A stretch of 43,271 nucleotides of DNA, taken from contig JAQUGA010000002.1 of the NCBI GenBank assembly GCA_028684405.1, forward strand, positions 1 through 43,271, read 5' to 3'. Each line of letters begins with the position of its first letter. Positions within the stretch are counted from its first letter, which is position 1. Source of the stretch: Bacteroidales bacterium. Its GTDB lineage: Bacteria > Bacteroidota > Bacteroidia > Bacteroidales > WCHB1-69. A model generated the notes under the pieces. It saw only the letters and a program-made list of their open reading frames with translations, ran no database searches and was not told where the DNA came from. A program made the translations under genes and the position numbers. Positions 32,977-41,769 of the stretch are shown piece after piece.

Positions 32977-33777
32977 ATGAAAACAAATCATGCATATTCA
33001 ATATGGCCAAATAGATCTACTTTGGCGTTCTCAATGATAAAAACATTTGGGACGAGTCTTTTCCCAGTTTTGTTTATGATATTGATTTTATTTTCAAATA
33101 AATCATTTTCTCAAGTTACAAACCCTAAAAATAAAACCAACATGAACATCTTAAACGATAAAATCCAAGATTTAAAATTTCACGAATTACCATATAGTTA
33201 TGATGCATTAGAGCCTCATTTCGATAAATTGACCATGGAAATTCATTATTCCAAACACCATAAAGCCTATTATGACAACTTAATGTCTGCCATGAAAGAT
33301 AATCCTGATTCAAAATCATTAAGTCTTATCGATTTAATGAAAAATATCAGTAAATATCCAACGGGAGTTCGTAACAATGGCGGTGGTTATTTTAATCACC
33401 ATTTGTTTTGGAATATTTTCTCTGCAAAACCACAAAGTTTGCCGCAAGGTGATTTGAAACTAGCAATAGAAAAAGAGTTTGGATCTTTTGAAGACTTTAA
33501 AAAAGAATTTGAAACAGCAGCAAAAACTCGTTTTGGAAGCGGATGGGCATGGTTGTCTGTTGATAATAATGGTAAGCTTTTCGTGAGTTCTACTCCAAAC
33601 CAAGACAACCCATACATGGACATTGTTGAAAAACAAGGAATTCCAATTGTGGGAATTGATGTATGGGAACACGCCTACTATCTCAAATTTCAAAATCGCA
33701 GACCCGAATATGTAGCTACTTTTTGGAATGTAATAGATTGGAAAAAAGTAGAAGAACTTTACAAAAAGTCTAAATAA
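32977..33777 (+). CDS. Fe/Mn superoxide dismutase with signal peptide
   Basis: The enzyme converts superoxide to peroxide and oxygen. The dismutase domain (from about residue 60) has all four metal ligands: H90 (MEIHYSKHHKAY), H141 (GYFNHHLFW), D228 and H232 (GIDVWEHAYYL). The segment STPNQDNPYM resembles the Mn or cambialistic type more than the strict Fe type. The odd part is the N-terminus. Residues 20-46 (MIKTFGTSLFPVLFMILILFSNKSFSQ) look like a cleavable signal peptide, so the enzyme is probably periplasmic or exported; most bacterial Fe/Mn enzymes are cytosolic. An internal ATG (M56, MNILNDKIQDLKFHELPY) could give a cytosolic form. It is a single-gene transcript ended by a strong hairpin. 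Confidence 0.93.
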   Translation: MKTNHAYSIWPNRSTLAFSMIKTFGTSLFPVLFMILILFSNKSFSQVTNPKNKTNMNILNDKIQDLKFHELPYSYDALEPHFDKLTMEIHYSKHHKAYYDNLMSAMKDNPDSKSLSLIDLMKNISKYPTGVRNNGGGYFNHHLFWNIFSAKPQSLPQGDLKLAIEKEFGSFEDFKKEFETAAKTRFGSGWAWLSVDNNGKLFVSSTPNQDNPYMDIVEKQGIPIVGIDVWEHAYYLKFQNRRPEYVATFWNVIDWKKVEELYKKSK

Positions 33778-33810
33778 TATTTTTTCATAAACTTGTTTTT
33801 AATTCATAAA

Positions 33811-33847
33811 AAATGTTGGCGTAAATATTTACACCAACATTTTTTTT
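33811..33847 (+). terminator. Intrinsic terminator after the superoxide dismutase gene
   Basis: AATGTTGG-c-GTAAAT pairs with ATTTAC-a-CCAACATT, a long stem with one internal mismatch, followed by a run of T. It can also serve the reverse strand. Confidence 0.88.
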
Positions 33848-33891
33848 AATTTAGTAATCTATGGTTTTAGGACAAGCACCAAATTTTTTAC

Positions 33892-33899
33892 TAAATTTG
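33892..33899 (+). promoter_or_regulatory. Promoter -7 element for glyS
   Basis: TAAATTTG matches TAnnTTTG and lies 22 bases ahead of the ATG. Confidence 0.58.
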
Positions 33900-33921
33900 C
33901 TAAAAATTTCAGACGACAACT

Positions 33922-35454
33922 ATGAACAACGAAGAGCTTTTTAAAAAAATTATTTCCCACTCAAAAGAGTATGGTTTTATATTCCAATCCAGCGAAATTT
34001 ACGATGGACTTAGTGCTGTATACGATTACGGACAATTAGGTTCGGAATTGAAAAACAACATTCGTAGCTATTGGTGGAAATCGATGGTTCAAATGCACGA
34101 AAACATTGTGGGCATTGATTCTGCTATTTTTATGCATCCACAAATTTGGAAAGCATCTGGCCACGTGGATGCTTTTAATGATCCGCTTATCGACAATAAA
34201 GATTCCAAAAAACGCTATCGTGCCGATGTTTTGATTGAAGATTACATGGCGAAAATTGAAGATAAAATCAATAAAGAAGTTGATAAAGCAGCAAAACGTT
34301 TTGGAGATTCTTTTGATGCAAAAATGTTCAGAGAGACCAATCCGCGAGTTCTAGAAAATCAACAAAAAATTGATTATGCCCGCAAACGTATGGTCGAAAC
34401 ATTGGAAGCTGAGGATTTGGCTGGTGTAAAATCTTTAATCGAAGAGTTGGGAATCGTTTGCCCCGTTTCTGGAAGCAGAAATTGGACCGATGTTCGCCAG
34501 TTTAATCTAATGTTTTCTACTCATATGGGCTCTATCGCCGAAGGATCTGATGTTATCTACCTTCGACCTGAAACAGCACAAGGGATTTTTGTGAATTTTT
34601 TGAACGTTTTAAAAAGCGGTCGTATGAAAATTCCTTTTGGAATTGCTCAAACTGGAAAAGCATTTCGCAACGAAATTGTAGCTCGACAGTTTATTTTCCG
34701 TATGCGTGAATTTGAACAAATGGAAATGCAGTTTTTTGTTCGCCCAGGCGAAGAGATGCAGTGGTTTGAATATTGGAAAGAACATCGTCAAAAATGGCAT
34801 TTATCTTTGGGTATTCCTATTTCAAAGTATCGTTTTCACGATCACGATAAATTAGCTCATTATGCAAATGCTGCAACCGATATTGAATTTGAATATCCAT
34901 TTGGATTTAAAGAGCTGGAAGGAATTCATTCCAGAACAGATTTTGACTTGATGGCACATCAAAAACTTTCTGGTAAAAAATTACAATATTTTGACCCCGA
35001 AACGAACGAAAACTACATTCCTTATGTGGTGGAAACATCCATTGGTCTCGATCGAATGATTTTGGCTGTTTTAAGTCATGCCTACTGCGAAGAAGAATTG
35101 GAAGATGGTTCAACAAGAACTGTTTTGAAAATTTCACCGGTTTTGGCTCCCATCAAAGTGGCCATTTTGCCATTGATTAAAAAAGATGGATTCCCGGAAA
35201 AAGCCAAAGAAATCATGAACGAATTAAAAATGGAGTTCAATTGTCAGTATGACGAAAAAGATGCTATTGGACGCAGATATCGCCGCCAAGATGCTATCGG
35301 AACACCTTATTGTGTGACCGTTGATACGCAAACCTTGGAGGACAATACCGTTACCATTCGCGAACGGGATTCGATGAAGCAGGAGAGAGTTCCTATTGAT
35401 AAATTATCGTACATTATTAACGAGAATTTGAAAAGTATGATGTATAGACCCTAA
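33922..35454 (+). CDS. glyS: Glycyl-tRNA synthetase, single-chain dimeric type
   Basis: This class II synthetase charges tRNA-Gly. At 510 residues it is the eukaryote/archaeon-like alpha2 form (often named GlyQS), not the alpha2beta2 GlyQ/GlyS pair. The core shows LRPETAQGIFVNFLNV, motif 2 FRNEIVARQFIFRMREFEQMEMQFF, and motif 3 ETSIGLDRMILAVLSHAYCEEE. The C-terminal anticodon-binding domain runs from about 405 (VLAPIKVAILPL...DAIGRRYRRQDAIGTPYCVTVD...VTIRERDSMKQ). It is a one-gene transcript with a -7 element before it and a terminator behind it. Confidence 0.98.
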   Translation: MNNEELFKKIISHSKEYGFIFQSSEIYDGLSAVYDYGQLGSELKNNIRSYWWKSMVQMHENIVGIDSAIFMHPQIWKASGHVDAFNDPLIDNKDSKKRYRADVLIEDYMAKIEDKINKEVDKAAKRFGDSFDAKMFRETNPRVLENQQKIDYARKRMVETLEAEDLAGVKSLIEELGIVCPVSGSRNWTDVRQFNLMFSTHMGSIAEGSDVIYLRPETAQGIFVNFLNVLKSGRMKIPFGIAQTGKAFRNEIVARQFIFRMREFEQMEMQFFVRPGEEMQWFEYWKEHRQKWHLSLGIPISKYRFHDHDKLAHYANAATDIEFEYPFGFKELEGIHSRTDFDLMAHQKLSGKKLQYFDPETNENYIPYVVETSIGLDRMILAVLSHAYCEEELEDGSTRTVLKISPVLAPIKVAILPLIKKDGFPEKAKEIMNELKMEFNCQYDEKDAIGRRYRRQDAIGTPYCVTVDTQTLEDNTVTIRERDSMKQERVPIDKLSYIINENLKSMMYRP

Positions 35455-35477
35455 TTTATTTTCAAAATAAGTGAAAT

Positions 35478-35508
35478 AAAAAAGCGAGATAATTTATCTC
35501 GCTTTTTT
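35478..35508. terminator. Bidirectional terminator between glyS and the stress protein
   Basis: AAAAGCGAGAT and ATCTCGCTTTT form a perfect stem with the short loop aattt, flanked by A- and T-tracts. It lies between two convergent genes and suits both. Confidence 0.9.
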
Positions 35509-35526
35509 ATTCTTTAAAATTTCATC

Positions 35527-36378
35527 CTATTTTGCATAGGGTGAGAAAAAATCAGATGATGTCACGCTCAAAACAGGGTAGCGGGAATTATTTATCATGT
35601 CGCGTGCTTGCGAACCCAACCAAATTCCGGTAAAATCAGTAGTTTGCTCTGTCATTATTACGATTAAGTTGGCATCAATTTCATCGGCAAAGTTGACCGT
35701 AGTTTCGGTCGTATTAAATGATTCACGTTTATACATTTGATAACGTATGTTATTGGATTTTAGATATTTATCTACAGTGTGCATATATGCATCCACCAAT
35801 TGACGTACATCTCTTAAATCTGATGTATATAAACCTAAGACATGAATTTTTGCAGAAAATAATTTTGCAAATTTCACTGCAATGGGAACTTTTTGACGAG
35901 ATTCTATGGAATAGTCAATGGGAACAATAATGTCTGTCAAAGCTCTACTGACTTTTGTTTGATTACGAATGGTCAATACAGGGCAGTTTACAGATATTAC
36001 AGTTCGGTATGCATTGTTTCCAATAAATACTTCATCCTCGCCAGATATCCCATGTGCTCCAACAACCACAAGGTCTGCCTGCATTTCGAGAGCTTCTCTT
36101 GCTAATACTTGATGAACTCTTCCTTCAACAATTTTAGGAATAATTTTGTTGCCTTTGGGCATAAAAGTTTTATGATCATCCGCAATTTTTATTAATTGTT
36201 TTTCTGCCAAATCAGCATATTCGTTTATGTTTTCCGACATTAATCCAAGCGTTGTTCCTGGAGTTTTTGCCCATATTAAAGTGATGTCACACTTCGCTTT
36301 ATCGGCAATTGTGGTAGCATGCAGCAATGCATTAATCGACGATTCTGAAAAATCTGTTCCTACAATAATTCCTTTCAT
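35527..36378 (-). CDS. Tandem universal stress protein (two Usp domains)
   Basis: Usp domains are small alpha/beta folds, many binding ATP, that accumulate under starvation or stress. The 283-residue protein has two in a row. The first (about 1-142) starts MKGIIVGTDFSESSINALLHATTIA and ends DLVVVGAHGISGEDEVFIGNNAYRTVISVNCPVLTIRN, which retains most of the glycine-rich nucleotide loop. The second (about 148-283) starts DIIVPIDYSIESRQKVPIAVKFA and ends IVIMTEQTTDFTGIWLGSQARDMINNSRYPVLSV, where the loop is altered. The best upstream -7 match (TATTTTTA on the minus strand, 36412-36419) differs from consensus at one position. No adjacent partner gene is evident. Confidence 0.93.
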   Translation of the reverse strand: MKGIIVGTDFSESSINALLHATTIADKAKCDITLIWAKTPGTTLGLMSENINEYADLAEKQLIKIADDHKTFMPKGNKIIPKIVEGRVHQVLAREALEMQADLVVVGAHGISGEDEVFIGNNAYRTVISVNCPVLTIRNQTKVSRALTDIIVPIDYSIESRQKVPIAVKFAKLFSAKIHVLGLYTSDLRDVRQLVDAYMHTVDKYLKSNNIRYQMYKRESFNTTETTVNFADEIDANLIVIMTEQTTDFTGIWLGSQARDMINNSRYPVLSVTSSDFFSPYAK

Positions 36379-36491
36379 AATCTATTGTTTTAATGGTGTT
36401 TATTCTAAATGTAAAAATACAATTTTATTTCGTATTACAAGTTGTTTTGGAAAATCTTTTTACAAAAAAGAATATTTATTAAATTTCGATT

Positions 36492-37781
36492 TTAATCCAG
36501 GGTAATTTTAATCAGTTTTAGCGTGGCACTTTGGTTTTTAGAATACACTTTTAATATGTATATGCCTCGCTGTAATTCAGTGGTTTCTATTTTAAATCCA
36601 GAGATTTGATCCAAGGGATAGAGCTTCCCTTGTTTTAATGTTTTTCCTTCTATATTACTTATTGAATAATTGAAGTTTTCATTTTCGGGATTCTGTATTT
36701 TTAAAACTATTTCATTTGAAAATGGATTTACAGTGCTGATATTAAGTAGATTATTTGCCGAATTTATGCCTGCTTGAGGATAATAAACCAAAAAATCCAT
36801 CATTACTGGCAAATGATCAGACATGCCGTATAGTGCGTTTGCAATATTTTGTGGAACCACCGTGTTTGCTGGGGAGATCATGGAACCATTAAAGCGGTTT
36901 CCATCCTGGCCAAAGGCTTTATAAGTTTCTGACAAGGCTTTTACATTGTCATAACCATTGAGTATTTGTGCAGAAACTAAAATAAAATCAAAACGATCGT
37001 CCATGCCTCCAGTTGCGAAACATTCGCCACTTGTGTGGGTAGATTGGGTGTGAACATGTCGGTAAGAATAACTATTATTCCAATTGCCAGGTGTGTCAAT
37101 CGGGTCATAAAAGCGAATTGCACTGTTTGGGTAATTTAGTAAATGTTGATATGCAGGCTCGGTTGATGTATAAATATTAAAATCTCCACTTAAAACATAA
37201 TTGTCCGAAATCCCCCAATTATTCAAACGAGACATTAGCTGCTGAATCATCGATAAACGTCCATCGGTTTCGGTGCTTCCGGCTTTTAGATGAGCAACAA
37301 TGGGAATAAAGAAAATAGTATCCCCGTTTACGAGATCAGGAGTGTTAAAATACATTCTGTAAATATTGATATCTCGAACTGTTGTTTGGACTATATAATG
37401 AGAATGCATAGTCAATTTACGGCTGTCGTAATAAATCATATTCGCCAATGTTCCACCCGATAGACTGGTTAATTGTCCCGATTTCCAGTAATTAACTCCA
37501 TTGGTATTGAGAACATTATTTCGTATGCGGTCAACATGAGCTTGTGTGTTTGTAATTTCATTTACCGTAATTACATCAGGATTTGCATGATTCAGAATCA
37601 CTTTTAGCAAAGAATCTTTTTTGTCCAAATTATTATTAGCTATAGTACACCCACCAAAAGGATTCATCGAATATTGCATCAAGTTATAGTGCATGAGCCG
37701 AATGGTGTCTTGAGATTTAAGTGCTGGTGTGAGCACGAAAAAAGAAATAAATATAAAGAGAAAGTGGTTTCGAGTTGTCAT
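36492..37781 (-). CDS. Exported endonuclease/exonuclease/phosphatase-family protein with T9SS sorting domain
   Basis: A signal peptide (MTTRNHFLFIFISFFVLTPALKSQ) leads into an EEP-fold hydrolase (about 25-345). The metal and catalytic motifs are present: VITVNEITN (Glu), LSGDFNIYTS (D-x-N) and GMSDHLPVMMDF (SDH). Members cleave DNA, RNA, phospholipids or other phosphoesters, so the substrate is open. The last 85 residues (NISTVNPFSNEIVLKIQNPENENFNYSISNIEGKTLKQGKL...TTELQRGIYILKVYSKNQSATLKLIKI) are a type A C-terminal sorting domain. Such domains are used by the type 9 secretion system of Bacteroidota to move proteins across the outer membrane. An extracellular nuclease for nutrient or DNA scavenging is a reasonable inference. 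Confidence 0.92.
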   Translation of the reverse strand: MTTRNHFLFIFISFFVLTPALKSQDTIRLMHYNLMQYSMNPFGGCTIANNNLDKKDSLLKVILNHANPDVITVNEITNTQAHVDRIRNNVLNTNGVNYWKSGQLTSLSGGTLANMIYYDSRKLTMHSHYIVQTTVRDINIYRMYFNTPDLVNGDTIFFIPIVAHLKAGSTETDGRLSMIQQLMSRLNNWGISDNYVLSGDFNIYTSTEPAYQHLLNYPNSAIRFYDPIDTPGNWNNSYSYRHVHTQSTHTSGECFATGGMDDRFDFILVSAQILNGYDNVKALSETYKAFGQDGNRFNGSMISPANTVVPQNIANALYGMSDHLPVMMDFLVYYPQAGINSANNLLNISTVNPFSNEIVLKIQNPENENFNYSISNIEGKTLKQGKLYPLDQISGFKIETTELQRGIYILKVYSKNQSATLKLIKITLD

Positions 37782-37800
37782 TTTATTAAAGATTGTAATT

Positions 37801-37808
37801 CAAAGATA
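37801..37808 (-). promoter_or_regulatory. Promoter -7 element for the exported hydrolase
   Basis: Reverse-strand TATCTTTG matches TAnnTTTG and lies 19 bases ahead of the ATG. Confidence 0.58.
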
Positions 37809-37885
37809 CGTTGTTTTAAATTAATGAAGTATTATTCGTATCTCTTTTATGATTCGATTAACAGAGCACTGAGCATAAATTGTAT

Positions 37886-38470
37886 TTAGAAAATTGCATT
37901 TTTGCATGCTATTCCAGCCTCTTCCAGGTTTTTCCCCAAAGCTAAAAAACCATGATTTTTAATAATTATAAAATGTTGATTTTCAATTATATTCAAAACT
38001 TCTTTTACCAATTCTGGGGTTCCATAAGGGACTTCATTTTCTGTAATTATCCATTTATTTTCTCTGGCTTTTTCTAAGATTTTTGGCGAATGTCCGTGGA
38101 AAATTGCATTTATTTCGGGTCGCCTATTATAAATAGCCCAATGCAACATGCTTTCGGAAGAGGGTTTAATCAGTCCGTTTACTTTGATTTTTGAAGTTGA
38201 AAAATCCACATCAACAACATGCACAAATTGTTTTTCAGTCAAATTATTTTTAAGTCCGATTTTTGTACCAGTTATAATAAATTCAGGTTTTCCAGAAGTT
38301 TTTCGATAGCTTAAATTTCCTGCAGAGCCACCTGGATATGGCGGTGCCAATTGGTGGATGTCAAAATAACGACACCATTCAATCAGTTGTAATAAATCTG
38401 AAGATGATTTGGGTGCCGATTTTGTTAAAAAATCAACAGAAAACTTCACTCCGCAATACTCTTCGCTCAT
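37886..38470 (-). CDS. Class II aldolase/adducin-family protein, candidate 5-deoxyribulose-1-phosphate aldolase
   Basis: The 194-residue protein has the class II aldolase fold: a phosphate-binding segment PGGSAGNLSYR (about 47-57), the zinc ligands HGH (about 120-122, AIFHGHSPKI) and a third histidine in KNHGFLALG. Its start overlaps the mtnA stop by four bases. Family members next to mtnA are either MtnB dehydratases of the methionine salvage pathway or the Ald2-type aldolases that split 5-deoxyribulose-1-phosphate or methylthioribulose-1-phosphate into DHAP and an aldehyde. No other methionine salvage gene (mtnC, mtnD, mtnX, mtnW) is present here, which favours the aldolase. This choice is inference. 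Confidence 0.82.
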   Translation of the reverse strand: MSEEYCGVKFSVDFLTKSAPKSSSDLLQLIEWCRYFDIHQLAPPYPGGSAGNLSYRKTSGKPEFIITGTKIGLKNNLTEKQFVHVVDVDFSTSKIKVNGLIKPSSESMLHWAIYNRRPEINAIFHGHSPKILEKARENKWIITENEVPYGTPELVKEVLNIIENQHFIIIKNHGFLALGKNLEEAGIACKNAIF

Positions 38471-39516
38471 ATATTTAAAAGTAATTTTCCAATGGCTGCT
38501 CTATTGGGTTTAATAATTCCTTTTTCTGTAATAAAGCCGGTTATTAATTCAGCAGGGGTAATGTCGAATGCCGGATTAGACGCTTTTGAGCCCGGATTGG
38601 ATGTGGTTATTTCGCAAAACAAACCATTTTTGCTTTTTCCAGAAATCCACAAAACTTCATCTTCAGAGCGATATTCAATGGGGATGTGGTCTCCGCTTTT
38701 ACAGTCAATATCGAAGGTAGAGGAAGGAACAGCCACATAAAAAGGAATATTGTAATGTTTTGCCGCCAAAGCCTTTTCGAGGGTGCCAATTTTGTTGGCT
38801 GTGTCGCCGTTGGCAGCAATCCTGTCGGCACCAACGATGACCATATCTATTTTTCCTTGTTGAATAAAAAATGCCATTGCATTGTCGGCAATTATGGTGT
38901 GAGGAATGTTTGCTTTTGATAGCTCCCAAGCTGTTAGGCGGGATCCTTGATTTCTGGGGCGAGTTTCATCTACCCATACGTGAATTTCTTTTTGTTGAGC
39001 AAATGCTTGATATATTGGAGATAATGCTGATCCATAGCGGACAAAAGCCAAGCTTCCGGCATTGCAATGGGTTGCAATATTTGCTTTGTGAGCAATGATT
39101 TCATTGCCATAGTAGCCAATGTTATAACAGGCCTCTTCGTCTTCATGAGCAATTTGTTGTGCTTTTTCGATGGCTTTTTCTGGAGAAATAAGTCCAGCCT
39201 TGTACACTTTTTCTACTGCATAAAATAGGTTTCTGGCTGTAGGACGCGTTTGTTCAATCTCTTTTCGAGCTGCACTTACGTAAGCTTGAAGATTTTCGGA
39301 TTTGGCTTGTAAAAAAGCTTGAGCCATTGCAAAGCCGGCTGCGGCTCCAATGGCTCCAGCTCCCCGAACGGTCATTCGCTTGATGTGTTGACAGGTTTCG
39401 GAATAGGTATAACTTTGTATTATCTTGAACTCAAAGGGCAATAGGTTTTGATCAATCATGCTGACAATGCCATGATTCATCTCTATTGTTCGAAGTAATT
39501 CTCCATTGTTTTTCAT
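38467..39516 (-). CDS. mtnA: S-methyl-5-thioribose-1-phosphate isomerase
   Basis: MtnA converts methylthioribose-1-phosphate to methylthioribulose-1-phosphate; the same fold also handles 5-deoxyribose-1-phosphate. Conserved features are TVRGAGAIGAAAG (about 49-61), the catalytic cysteine C151 in ATHCNAGSLAF, TRPRNQGSRLTAWEL and the catalytic aspartate D231 in VGADRIAANGDTANKIGT. These separate it from the eIF2B regulatory subunits of the same superfamily. Length 349 is normal. It starts 24 bases after sufD and overlaps the aldolase gene (ATGA), so the five genes sufB-sufC-sufD-mtnA-aldolase may be one transcript. No kinase (mtnK) or phosphorylase (mtnP) is visible in the window. Confidence 0.93.
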   Translation of the reverse strand: MKNNGELLRTIEMNHGIVSMIDQNLLPFEFKIIQSYTYSETCQHIKRMTVRGAGAIGAAAGFAMAQAFLQAKSENLQAYVSAARKEIEQTRPTARNLFYAVEKVYKAGLISPEKAIEKAQQIAHEDEEACYNIGYYGNEIIAHKANIATHCNAGSLAFVRYGSALSPIYQAFAQQKEIHVWVDETRPRNQGSRLTAWELSKANIPHTIIADNAMAFFIQQGKIDMVIVGADRIAANGDTANKIGTLEKALAAKHYNIPFYVAVPSSTFDIDCKSGDHIPIEYRSEDEVLWISGKSKNGLFCEITTSNPGSKASNPAFDITPAELITGFITEKGIIKPNRAAIGKLLLNI

Positions 39517-39540
39517 GATAAACAGTTTATCTGTATGCCA

Positions 39541-40938
39541 TTAAAATTTCGACAAGTCGATTTCAAAATGAAGTTCAACAGGGTCGGAACAATGCAATAC
39601 ACACTGATCGCATATGCTGAGTTCTCCTTTTAAACGCTTGGTTACCATATTATCAATTTGCTGATGCAAGGATTCAATGCTAATATTGTTGACAACTTCC
39701 ATAGCAAAGGCATACATAAGCAACATTCGAGCATTTCGTTCGCAAATGCCTCGCGAGCGAAGATAAAACATTGCATTGTCATCAAGTTGTCCAATTGTAG
39801 CACCATGGCTGCATTTAACATCATCGGCATAAATTTCCAAAAAAGGTTTGGTGCTTACAAAAGCATCATCCGTAAGGGCAATGTTTTTGTTGTTTTGATA
39901 TGCTTGTGTTTTTTGAGCATCCTTATGAACAACAACATGGCCGTTGAAGCAACCAGATGCCTGATCGTCCATAATTCCTTTAAATAATTGTCTGCTTAAT
40001 GAGTTGGGTTTTTTATGCTCAACTTTTACGTAATTATCTACTTTTTGCTTGCCGTCAACAAGATATAATCCATTTATGTTAGCTTCGCAATATTCACCAT
40101 CCATATCCACAATAACGGTGTTTCGGGTAATTCCAGAATTAAGCGTTATGGTATTTGTACTAATATTGCTATTGTCCTTTTGATGAATATATACATTGTT
40201 TATAAGTGTAGACTCTTCGTCTTTATTTTCCAGTTTGTAGTATTCAACAAAAGAATTCTCTTTTGCAACAATTTCGGTTACATTGTTTATAAATGATTTT
40301 CCAAATTCTAGGGAGTCGTCGCAATGAACAAGTTTTAATTCTGCATTTTTTTCTACAATAATTAAGTTTCTATTTTGGATAAATAGATCTTTATTCGTTT
40401 TTACAATGTTTACAATTTGCATGGGTTTGCTAACCACTACTTTTTCGGGAACATAAATAAAAACACCATCTTGAATAAAAGCATTGTTGAGCGAAATCAT
40501 GGGGTTGCTTTCGTCTACTGCTATTTTTCCCAAATATTTATCAACAATCTCTTTGTATTCAACTCTTGCGTGAGCTAAACTTCCGACAATGGTTCCATCG
40601 GGAAATAAAGTGAGCGGAGCATTTTTATGAACATACCATCCATTCAAGAGAGTGAACATGTATGTGTCGAAATTGAGGACATTGCATTTGAAATAGCTTT
40701 CTACGGGATTGTATGGTGGAGCATTAAAGAGAATTTCATATTTTTGATTTGTAGATTCTGTTAAATCTGTATTTTTCCATTGTTCAAGTTTTTGTGTAGG
40801 GAATCCTCTTTCAGAAAAAACAGCCATTGCTTCTTTTCGTAGCTTGTATATCTCAGGGGAATCTTCTTTAACCAAAATGTCTTCGTTTTTTTGGAAGAGA
40901 TTGATGAGGTGGTTTTTTAAGTCAAAAGTTGTTTGCAT
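39541..40938 (-). CDS. sufD: Fe-S cluster assembly scaffold subunit SufD
   Basis: SufD forms the SufBC2D scaffold with SufB and the ATPase SufC, on which Fe-S clusters are built and passed to apoproteins. The 465-residue protein has a helical N-terminal part (SERGFPTQKLEQWKNTD, about 35-51), then a right-handed beta-helix core. The conserved end is ADDVKCSHGATIGQLDDNAMFYLRSRGI, with the histidine of CSHGAT equivalent to the cluster-scaffold histidine of E. coli SufD. It lies three bases after sufC. The expected next gene in many Bacteroidota, the desulfurase sufS, is not there; mtnA follows instead. Confidence 0.95.
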   Translation of the reverse strand: MQTTFDLKNHLINLFQKNEDILVKEDSPEIYKLRKEAMAVFSERGFPTQKLEQWKNTDLTESTNQKYEILFNAPPYNPVESYFKCNVLNFDTYMFTLLNGWYVHKNAPLTLFPDGTIVGSLAHARVEYKEIVDKYLGKIAVDESNPMISLNNAFIQDGVFIYVPEKVVVSKPMQIVNIVKTNKDLFIQNRNLIIVEKNAELKLVHCDDSLEFGKSFINNVTEIVAKENSFVEYYKLENKDEESTLINNVYIHQKDNSNISTNTITLNSGITRNTVIVDMDGEYCEANINGLYLVDGKQKVDNYVKVEHKKPNSLSRQLFKGIMDDQASGCFNGHVVVHKDAQKTQAYQNNKNIALTDDAFVSTKPFLEIYADDVKCSHGATIGQLDDNAMFYLRSRGICERNARMLLMYAFAMEVVNNISIESLHQQIDNMVTKRLKGELSICDQCVLHCSDPVELHFEIDLSKF

Positions 40939-40941
40939 ACC

Positions 40942-41703
40942 TTATTTTTTTAAAAGCAATTCATTTTTAATCCAATCGTAGCCTTTTTCTTCCAGTTCGA
41001 AAGCCAGTTCTTTGGTTCCCGTTTTAACGATTTTTCCTTCAAATAAAATATGAACAAAATCGGGAACAATATAGTCGAGAAGTCTTTGGTAGTGCGTAAT
41101 AACAACGGTTGCATTGTCTTCTTTGCGTAGCTTGTTCACCCCAGCGGCAACGACTCTTAAAGCATCAATGTCCAAACCTGAATCTGTTTCATCCAAAATA
41201 GCAAGTTCTGGGTCTAGCATGGCCATTTGGAAAATCTCATTTCTTTTTTTCTCGCCTCCCGAAAAGCCTTCGTTAACCGAGCGATTTGTTAGTTTGGAAT
41301 GCAATTCGAGTAGTTTTTTCTTCTCTTCCATCATTGCTAAAAATTCAGCGGCAGAAATAGCATCTAAACCACGGTATTGACGAATCTCATTAACGGCGGT
41401 ACGCATAAAGTTTGTGATGCTAACTCCTGGGATCTCAACAGGATATTGAAATCCAATAAAGATTCCTTCACGGGCTCGATCTTCAATGGATAAGTCCATT
41501 AAATTTTTTCCTTTATAGATAATTTCTCCTTCGGTAACCTCAAAAATATCTTTACCTGCTATAACTGCAGCTAAAGTGCTTTTTCCAGAACCATTTGGCC
41601 CCATAATTGCATGAACTTCACCTCTGTTAATTTTTAAATTCAATCCTTTTAGAATTTCTTTTCCATTTATGGATGCATGAAGATTTTTTATTTCAAGTAA
41701 CAT
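40942..41703 (-). CDS. sufC: Fe-S cluster assembly ATPase SufC
   Basis: SufC is a soluble ABC-type ATPase that drives shape changes of the SufBCD scaffold. The Walker A motif is GPNGSGKST (35-43), the signature is GFSGGEKKR, the Walker B is ELAILDETDSGLD, and the switch histidine lies in VVITHYQRLLDYI. The SufC-specific stretches GIFIGFQYPVEIPGVS and KNLMDLSIEDRAREG are present. Length 253 is standard. It lies between sufB (66-base gap holding a short AT repeat) and sufD. Confidence 0.97.
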   Translation of the reverse strand: MLLEIKNLHASINGKEILKGLNLKINRGEVHAIMGPNGSGKSTLAAVIAGKDIFEVTEGEIIYKGKNLMDLSIEDRAREGIFIGFQYPVEIPGVSITNFMRTAVNEIRQYRGLDAISAAEFLAMMEEKKKLLELHSKLTNRSVNEGFSGGEKKRNEIFQMAMLDPELAILDETDSGLDIDALRVVAAGVNKLRKEDNATVVITHYQRLLDYIVPDFVHILFEGKIVKTGTKELAFELEEKGYDWIKNELLLKK

Positions 41704-41728
41704 ATGTTTGTTTTTTATCTTAACTAAT

Positions 41729-41761
41729 AATTCTTAATTCTCAATTTTTAATTCTTAATTC
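41729..41761. repeat. 12-bp direct repeat in the sufB-sufC gap
   Basis: AATTCTTAATTC occurs at 41729-41740 and again at 41750-41761, separated by nine AT-rich bases. Simple AT tracts like this are common between Bacteroidota genes; no function is implied. Confidence 0.6.
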
Positions 41762-41769
41762 CAAAACAG

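Noticed and set aside
41704-41769. Mobile repeat in the sufB-sufC gap
   Set aside because: It is a simple AT-rich duplication of 12 bases without inverted ends; common intergenic filler.
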